Positions 5,522 through 10,566 of a stretch of DNA of 10,566 nucleotides are shown here, piece after piece. Source of the DNA: Strigomonas culicis (taxonomy: Eukaryota; Euglenozoa; Kinetoplastea; Trypanosomatida; Trypanosomatidae); the NCBI GenBank assembly GCA_000482145.1, contig AUXH01000647.1, forward strand, positions 1-10,566, in the 5' to 3' direction. The notes under the pieces were generated by a model, which was not told the origin of the DNA, searched no databases, and saw only the letters and a program-made list of their open reading frames with translations. The translations under genes and the position numbers were made by a program. Each line of letters begins with the position of its first letter. The first letter of the stretch is position 1.

Positions 5522-8500
5522 CTAGAAGGAAGCGCGACCACGACCTCGGCCGCGACCGCCGCCACGACCGCCACCCCTATTATTATTATTATTATCATTA
5601 TAATTGTTATTATGATAACCGCTATTGAACGAGACGCCGCCTCTCCCGCCTCTGCCGCGGAAGCCGCTGCCGGTACCGCCGCGCGGGAAGCCGCCCGGTC
5701 GGCTGTAGCTATGTGTTGGCGCCGGCGTCGGCGTCGGCGGCTGCACTCTGTTTTTCTTCGGCGCGGCGCCATCCGCTTCCTGGTCATCGTCCTCATCGAC
5801 CTCCCCGTCTTCGCGGCGCCGCTTCTGTAAGTTGGCAATGATGCGCTGCCCCTCCTCCTCCGCCATGGACGGGTCCAGAATGGCCGCGGTGTTCGCCAAG
5901 TGGTGATAGCGCCGCGAGGAGCGCTCCGTGTCGACCTCACGAAAGCCGCGATGGAACTTGCGCTCGATGCGCCGCCGGTCCCGCTCGTTACTCTGGGCAT
6001 CGAGGTAGGCGGCGTAGCAGTTCATGGGCGCGATCATGTTCAGCTGGCGATCGTCCTTGGTCAGGATCTCCTCGATACTCAACGTGAAATCCTCCGCGGG
6101 GACCTCGCGGTAGCGGAAGCGCGTGAGCTCCGTGTTTTCCTTATGCGCGGATTGCAGCGGTTCGTAGTGCAGCTGGTAGTACTCCTCCTCCTTCTTCTTC
6201 AGCTCCGCCTTGAGCTTCTCCAGCTTGGCGTTGATCGCCTCGGCGGATTCACTGTCGTTGCCCTCGGCCGCGGCGCGCTGCTGCGCATAGAGCTCGTCGA
6301 GCTCTTGGCGCTTCTGGAAGGCGACGTTCTCGAGGTGCTGCAGCTGCGCAGAGGGGTACAGCAGCGAGGCCATGGAGGTATCCGCGAGGAACCCGCTGCC
6401 GCCACTCGACACCGGTGCATCCTGGCTGAACGGGTTGTCAAAGAAGTTCTCCTCGTCCTCTTTCTTCTTGTGTGCCTTCTTCTGTTTTTTCAGCTTCTCC
6501 TCCTTCTCCTTCTGCTTTTGGTGCAGCAGGGCCTTGGCCTCTTCCAGTGAGTTTGCCTGATAGAGGGCTTCCTCTGCGTCTTCTTCGCCAGCCTCTTCGG
6601 CTCCGCCCTGCTCCTCGTCCTCCTCGTCCTCCTCTTCCTCCGCGTCGACGTCCATCTCATTTTCGAGAAAGGCGATTTCATTCTCATTCACGTTCTTTTC
6701 ATCGTAGTAGTTGTCATCGAAGAGCAGTGCCATCTTGGCGTTGAACTCCTCGGGGTCGTACGGCGCCTCCAGGTCCTTCTCGCTCCACACCTGCTTCAGC
6801 TTCTGCAGCGCGCGCTCCTCTTCCTCATCCCCGGCGTCGAGTGCGGCCGCAGCGCCGCCCTTCTTCTTCTTACCGCTGCCGTCCGCCTGCTTCGCGCTCG
6901 CGTTGTTGTTGTTGTTGTTGTTGTTGTGCAGCAGCCCAGCGACGGAGGCGATGAGTGCGCGCTGGCTGACGATTTCCTCCTTCTTGAGGTGCTTGAGACG
7001 CTTGAGCTCCTCCTTTTGCTGCTCCCGCGCGGCCTCGAGCCGCTCCTTGCGCCGCTGCCGCGCCTCCTTGCGGGCGGTGCTCTGCTTCCGCAGCAGCCCC
7101 TCGACGTGCTCGCCGCCGGCGGCGACGGCGCGTGGAAAAGTCTGCACATGGGCGACCGCCGCCTCGTTCTCCTCCTCGTGGCGGTACTTCTTCTCCTGAT
7201 AGACCTTCTCCCACGCCTCCGCGTCGCGGTAGAAGATGTCGTCCTCCTCCTCCTTCGCGAGCGCCTCGAGCTGGTGGTAGTAGGACTCGTTGCCTGCGCC
7301 GCCGCTCTCCGCCTCCTCCCCGTCCCCCTCCTCGTCGTTATGGCGCCACAGCTCCTTCAGGAAGAAGTCGCGAATGAAGACCTCATCTTCCTTGGGGTCC
7401 GGATGGTGCTCGCTGCGCGCGGCGGGCCGCGCGCCGCCGGCCCCGCTGCCGAGCGCGAAGGCCTCCGCGATGAGGCGCCGCTTCTCCTCCTCCAGCGCCT
7501 CCGCGGCGCGGCCGTCGTCGGCGTCGGCCCCGCCGGGGCGGTTGCTGTTCTGCCCCCGCTGCACGGAGAACGCCTCGGTGCTCGCGGCGACGCTCTCGAG
7601 GAAGGAGGCGCGCAGGCTGCGCTCCGCGGCGCTCTGCGGCTGGATCTTGCGCTTGCCGCTGCCGTCGTCCTCCGCGTCACGCTCGACGCCGTCGTCGCCG
7701 CCGGTGGTGTGCATGGTGCGGAGCGCGCGCTGGTACTCGTCCGCGAGGGTGAACTTGGACGCGCCGCCGGGGCCCTCCGCCTCCTCCTCCTCCTCCTCCT
7801 CCTCCTTCGCCCCCCCTTTCTTTTTCCTTTTCTTCTTCTGCAGCACCGCTGCGCGCATCACCTCGGCGTTGTGCGCCATCTGCTCCTCCGCCGGGGGGAA
7901 GTACCGTTGCTGGAAGTCAGGGTCGTTCTTTACGTCGGGCGGCGCGACGGCGGCCTTCTTGACGGCGAGAAAGGCCTTTGCGAAGGCGATTTCCTTCTCG
8001 GGGGTCAGCAGCACCGCATCGTCGTCTTCCTCATCGTCGTCCTCCTCGTCTTCCTCCTCCTCCTCACTGCTGCTCTCCTTCAGCAGCCGCGCGAGCTTGC
8101 GGGGGTCGTTCTTGTACTTCTCCGTCAGGCGCTGCAGCTCCTGCTTCCGCTTCACGTTCGCGTAGTCGGAGGCGTACTTGTGGTTGACGTGCAGATCCTC
8201 CACGAGCGGCGCCGCCTTGTGTGCGTTGGTGTTGGTGATCTCCTTCTCGTCCGCGTCGCTGCTGTCGCTGCCGCTGTCCGCGAAGAGGTCCTTTCGCGGC
8301 GGCGCGGGCGGCGGCGGGGCGGACTGCGACGCCTGGCTGCTGCTGCGGTCGTCACTCGAGTCGTCGTCCGCCTCCACCGCCTTCCCAGTGGAGGGTGCGC
8401 TGCGCACTGCGGCGTTCTTTTCTAAGAAGGAGAGCCGCGTGGACCGCACCGCGCGGCCGACCTCGGCGTGCGGATTCTTCTTTCGCTCGCGGTCGCGCGC

Positions 8501-8620
8501 GGCGGCGAGGTCCTGGGCGAGCGCGTCTGCGTGGGCCTGGCGCGGGGCCGCATGATCGTCGTCGTCGTCGTCGCTGCTGCTGTTGAACTGCACCACGGGA
8601 TATTTGGACTTGGCGGGCAT
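5522..8620 (-). CDS. KRI1: KRI1-like ribosome biogenesis protein with C-terminal RGG tail
   Basis: KRI1 is a nucleolar factor of the 90S/SSU processome that works with Krr1 in early 40S assembly. The 1032-residue chain matches the family in order: LQRLTEKYKNDP with an acidic Ser run (162-201), RYFPP after the PEKE helix (207-243), EDEVFIRDFFLKELW (411-425), TFPRAVA plus the long K/R/E helix ending EELKRLKHLKKEEI (494-550), YDPEEFNAKMALLFDDNYYD (621-640), and the C-terminal KRI1 domain with EYYQLHYE, RFRYREV and DFTLSIEEILTKDDRQLN (813-861). Human and yeast proteins are about 700 and 590 residues; the excess lies in acidic and poly-Asn inserts (566-573) and an RGG/Asn tail (974-1032). The ATG at 8620 is preferred over in-frame ATGs upstream (8764, 8689, 8683) because homology-like charged sequence starts there and the probable splice acceptor at 8657 would remove the others. 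Confidence 0.92.
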   Translation of the reverse strand: MPAKSKYPVVQFNSSSDDDDDDHAAPRQAHADALAQDLAAARDRERKKNPHAEVGRAVRSTRLSFLEKNAAVRSAPSTGKAVEADDDSSDDRSSSQASQSAPPPPAPPRKDLFADSGSDSSDADEKEITNTNAHKAAPLVEDLHVNHKYASDYANVKRKQELQRLTEKYKNDPRKLARLLKESSSEEEEEDEEDDDEEDDDAVLLTPEKEIAFAKAFLAVKKAAVAPPDVKNDPDFQQRYFPPAEEQMAHNAEVMRAAVLQKKKRKKKGGAKEEEEEEEEAEGPGGASKFTLADEYQRALRTMHTTGGDDGVERDAEDDGSGKRKIQPQSAAERSLRASFLESVAASTEAFSVQRGQNSNRPGGADADDGRAAEALEEEKRRLIAEAFALGSGAGGARPAARSEHHPDPKEDEVFIRDFFLKELWRHNDEEGDGEEAESGGAGNESYYHQLEALAKEEEDDIFYRDAEAWEKVYQEKKYRHEEENEAAVAHVQTFPRAVAAGGEHVEGLLRKQSTARKEARQRRKERLEAAREQQKEELKRLKHLKKEEIVSQRALIASVAGLLHNNNNNNNNASAKQADGSGKKKKGGAAAALDAGDEEEERALQKLKQVWSEKDLEAPYDPEEFNAKMALLFDDNYYDEKNVNENEIAFLENEMDVDAEEEEDEEDEEQGGAEEAGEEDAEEALYQANSLEEAKALLHQKQKEKEEKLKKQKKAHKKKEDEENFFDNPFSQDAPVSSGGSGFLADTSMASLLYPSAQLQHLENVAFQKRQELDELYAQQRAAAEGNDSESAEAINAKLEKLKAELKKKEEEYYQLHYEPLQSAHKENTELTRFRYREVPAEDFTLSIEEILTKDDRQLNMIAPMNCYAAYLDAQSNERDRRRIERKFHRGFREVDTERSSRRYHHLANTAAILDPSMAEEEGQRIIANLQKRRREDGEVDEDDDQEADGAAPKKNRVQPPTPTPAPTHSYSRPGGFPRGGTGSGFRGRGGRGGVSFNSGYHNNNYNDNNNNNRGGGRGGGRGRGRGRASF
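6902..6925 (-). repeat. (AAC)8 trinucleotide repeat, poly-Asn in KRI1
   Basis: Eight AAC codons on the minus strand encode Asn 566-573 between the basic helix and the YDPEEF block. Unlike the other Asn runs in the window, it is pure AAC rather than mainly AAT. Confidence 0.9.
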
Positions 8621-8976
8621 TAGTATCCTTTTTTCTTTTTGTACAACGTTTGACTTCTGGAATGCGGAGAGAGACAGATACATACACATATACACACATA
8701 CGATGCAGTGCAATTGTTTTTGTTTTAATTCTTCGCCGGAAGTGATAGACACGCGGTGCCACAATCATTTCATAAGTTCTTTTTGTTATTATTTCTTATC
8801 TTTTATAGTTGCATGCATCGCTCACTGTAGTCTATAGAAGGGTGACGTCACATTTTTATTTCATATATGCATATAAAGAAAGAGATACACTTTATGGAAT
8901 ACAACACCATCAAACAAACAAACACGCCAACAGCGCACACACAGCTATTCTATTCACGTTCCTGGCACCTTCGCGG
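8621..8976. other. AT-rich spacer upstream of KRI1
   Basis: This 356-base gap has no supported gene. It should contain the 3' UTR of the membrane-protein gene and the acceptor and short leader of KRI1. A CA/TA-type simple repeat lies at about 8680-8700. No structured RNA was recognised. Confidence 0.75.
8657..8678 (-). promoter_or_regulatory. Predicted spliced-leader acceptor for KRI1
   Basis: On the minus strand, tctgtctctctccgcattcc runs directly into AG at 8658-8657, leaving a leader of about 36 bases before the ATG at 8620. This is the cleanest tract-plus-AG in the window and helps fix the KRI1 start. Confidence 0.6.
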
Positions 8977-10566
8977 CTAGCTCGTCAACCGCACCCACAC
9001 CGCCAAGTAGAAGCCCAAGAGGAGGTCGACCGCGGTGCAGCCCACGGCGCCGTACAGCGGCTGCAGTGACAGCAGCAGGCGCCGGCCGCTCTCCACACCG
9101 TCGCGCGCGGTCGGCAGCTGCCCGACCGCGCGCGCGGCCTCCGCGTGCTCGTAGAGCTCGTGCAGCGCCGCGGTCTGGCCGGCGTGGTCGGCGAGCGTGG
9201 CGGAGAGCAGCGCCGCCTCCGTGCCGGCCGCGCCCACCGCGCGGCGCAGCGCCGCCACCGCTGCCGGCACCGCATCCGCGTCGCCGCCGCGGGGCTCGCT
9301 CGCGTCATCGGCGGCGGCCTCCAGAGTGAAAAGGGCCTGCGCGCTGCGCAGTAGCGCCTCGCCGGTGGCGCGCCAGCCGTCCGCGCTGTAATCGCCGCGG
9401 TCGGCGCCGGTGTAGTAGCGCGTGAGCGCCTCCTCCGAGAGGTGCAGCGCGTCGACGCCGTCGTAGGTGGCCAGCAGACCGCAGAGGTGCAGCATCGCGC
9501 GGCCGCGCAGCAGGGCGACCAGCACGCCGAGCGGGTGCTCGATGAGGATGCGCGACACTAGGGAGCTCGCGACGCGATACACGATGGCGCGCAGAATCGC
9601 GCGCTGCAGCCGCGCCTGCTCCTGCTCGTCGCGGCGGCGGCGGCGGTGGCGGCGCGCGCGCGCCTCGTCCGCGGCGGACCCGTCCCCGCCGCCCTTCTCG
9701 TCCTCCTCGTCTCCCTCGTCCTCCGGCCAGCGCCGGTAGCGCCGCAGCAGCATGTACTCGCAGGCCTCGAGCACGGTCACGACGACACGGTCGGTGAAGC
9801 CGGTGACGGTGGGCATGACGCTGTGCTGCACAAACGTGGCGACCGCGCCGCAGCCGAGGCCCATCGCCAGCCCGCGCCACGACGGCCGCACCTGCTGCAG
9901 CGCGGCCCACGGCGCGGGGCTGCCCTCGGCGAGCGGCGCCGCCAGCGCCACCTCGAGCACCGGGGCCACGAGGCTCAGCAGGAAGGTGTCGACGAGCGTG
10001 TGGGTGGCGAGGCGCAGGGTCCAGCCCAGCCAGCGCCGCGTCACGCGTTTGCTGCGCATGCACTGCACCATGATGTTGCGCCCAAAGCCGAGCTCGTTCT
10101 TGAGATAGCCGGCGAGCTGCTCGTACAAGTAGCGGGTCATGAAAAAATAGGGCGCCGCGAAGCGGTGCTGCAGCAGCGCGCTCCCGCGCTCCGCGTACGC
10201 GACCGCCTCGGCGTCCCCCCCGTCGGACCTCGCCACGCCCAGCAGCGGGTCGAGCAGCGCGGTGGCGCCGCGGCCGTTGTCCGGGAAGCGCAGCAGCGGC
10301 ACCGCGGCGGCCTGTTTGCGAAACTCACAGTAGTAGTGCAGCAGCGCGACCGGCAGTGCGGTCAGCACGTGGGACGTGAGCGTCGCAAACGGCGTCGCGT
10401 CGATGGAGGCCATCCACGGCCGCAGACCCGTCCGGCGGATGGCGGCCGCCGCCTCGCGCGCGGCCGCCAGCCACGGCGCCCCACTGGCGGAGCGGTGGCG
10501 GCGGTGGTGCTCGTGGCGACTCGGCGCGTCCGCCGCCGCCGCCGCATCGCGCGCGCGGCGCGCCGG
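8977..10566 (-). CDS. Membrane protein of unknown function (5' partial)
   Basis: The frame is open from the window edge to TAG at 8979-8977. The first internal ATG is at 10413 (478 residues), but 51 further codons upstream contain no stop and remain very GC-rich, unlike the AT-rich spacers here, so the true start is probably outside the window. Numbering from that Met, hydrophobic segments occur at about 13-27, 137-160, 181-200, 207-223, 279-315 (split) and 453-475. A charged, probably disordered insert lies at 230-267 (acidic, then RRHRRRRR). Two stretches faintly recall the mitochondrial carrier/MTCH fold: WRGLAMGLGCGAVATFVQHS (179-198) and IEHPLGVLVALLRGR (291-305). This is weak and no family is assigned. 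A mitochondrial or other organelle membrane location is possible. Confidence 0.75.
   Translation of the reverse strand, partial: PARRARDAAAAADAPSRHEHHRRHRSASGAPWLAAAREAAAAIRRTGLRPWMASIDATPFATLTSHVLTALPVALLHYYCEFRKQAAAVPLLRFPDNGRGATALLDPLLGVARSDGGDAEAVAYAERGSALLQHRFAAPYFFMTRYLYEQLAGYLKNELGFGRNIMVQCMRSKRVTRRWLGWTLRLATHTLVDTFLLSLVAPVLEVALAAPLAEGSPAPWAALQQVRPSWRGLAMGLGCGAVATFVQHSVMPTVTGFTDRVVVTVLEACEYMLLRRYRRWPEDEGDEEDEKGGGDGSAADEARARRHRRRRRDEQEQARLQRAILRAIVYRVASSLVSRILIEHPLGVLVALLRGRAMLHLCGLLATYDGVDALHLSEEALTRYYTGADRGDYSADGWRATGEALLRSAQALFTLEAAADDASEPRGGDADAVPAAVAALRRAVGAAGTEAALLSATLADHAGQTAALHELYEHAEAARAVGQLPTARDGVESGRRLLLSLQPLYGAVGCTAVDLLLGFYLAVWVRLTS

Noticed and set aside
6926..8425. 499-codon Leu/Val-rich plus-strand ORF
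   Set aside because: Antisense of the Glu/Lys-rich KRI1 codons yields Leu/Phe-rich shadows; it has no independent motif, and KRI1 homology explains the locus.
8621..8764. KRI1 starting at the upstream in-frame ATG (8764)
   Set aside because: The extra 48 residues are AT-rich, unlike the coding region, and contain the pyrimidine tract and AG that look like the trans-splice acceptor.

Overview
The window looks like nuclear DNA of a trypanosomatid (Kinetoplastea). The coding regions are intron-less, very GC-rich and all on the minus strand. They are separated by AT-rich spacers of about 350 to 850 bases that carry pyrimidine tracts followed by AG upstream of each start codon, as expected of a polycistronic unit processed by trans-splicing. 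The recognisable proteins (STT3, selenoprotein T, KRI1) are all eukaryotic. The genus cannot be fixed from the sequence. Long poly-Asn, poly-Gln, poly-Ser and poly-His runs suggest a species tolerant of trinucleotide expansion.

Transcription runs right to left. (1) 10566-8977: a membrane protein of unknown function, open at its 5' end at the window edge. (2) 8620-5522: a KRI1-family ribosome-biogenesis protein with an added RGG-rich tail. (3) 5138-3588: a 516-residue low-complexity protein of unknown function. (4) 2887-1958: selenoprotein T, read through an in-frame TGA at 2365-2363 that encodes the selenocysteine of a CxxU redox motif. A form-2 SECIS element lies in its 3' UTR at about 1654-1583. 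(5) 1115-1: the N-terminal 371 residues of the oligosaccharyltransferase catalytic subunit STT3, cut by the window edge.

The main result is that a conventional gene caller would split the SelT gene into a 174-residue and a 126-residue ORF; the reading frame, the CxxU alignment and the SECIS together show one 309-residue selenoprotein. It sits directly upstream of STT3. This is notable because mammalian SELENOT has been reported as an oligosaccharyltransferase subunit, whereas trypanosomatid STT3 is thought to act alone. Trypanosomatid gene order is usually not functional, so the link is only a hypothesis. No tRNA, rRNA, mobile element or CRISPR array was seen.
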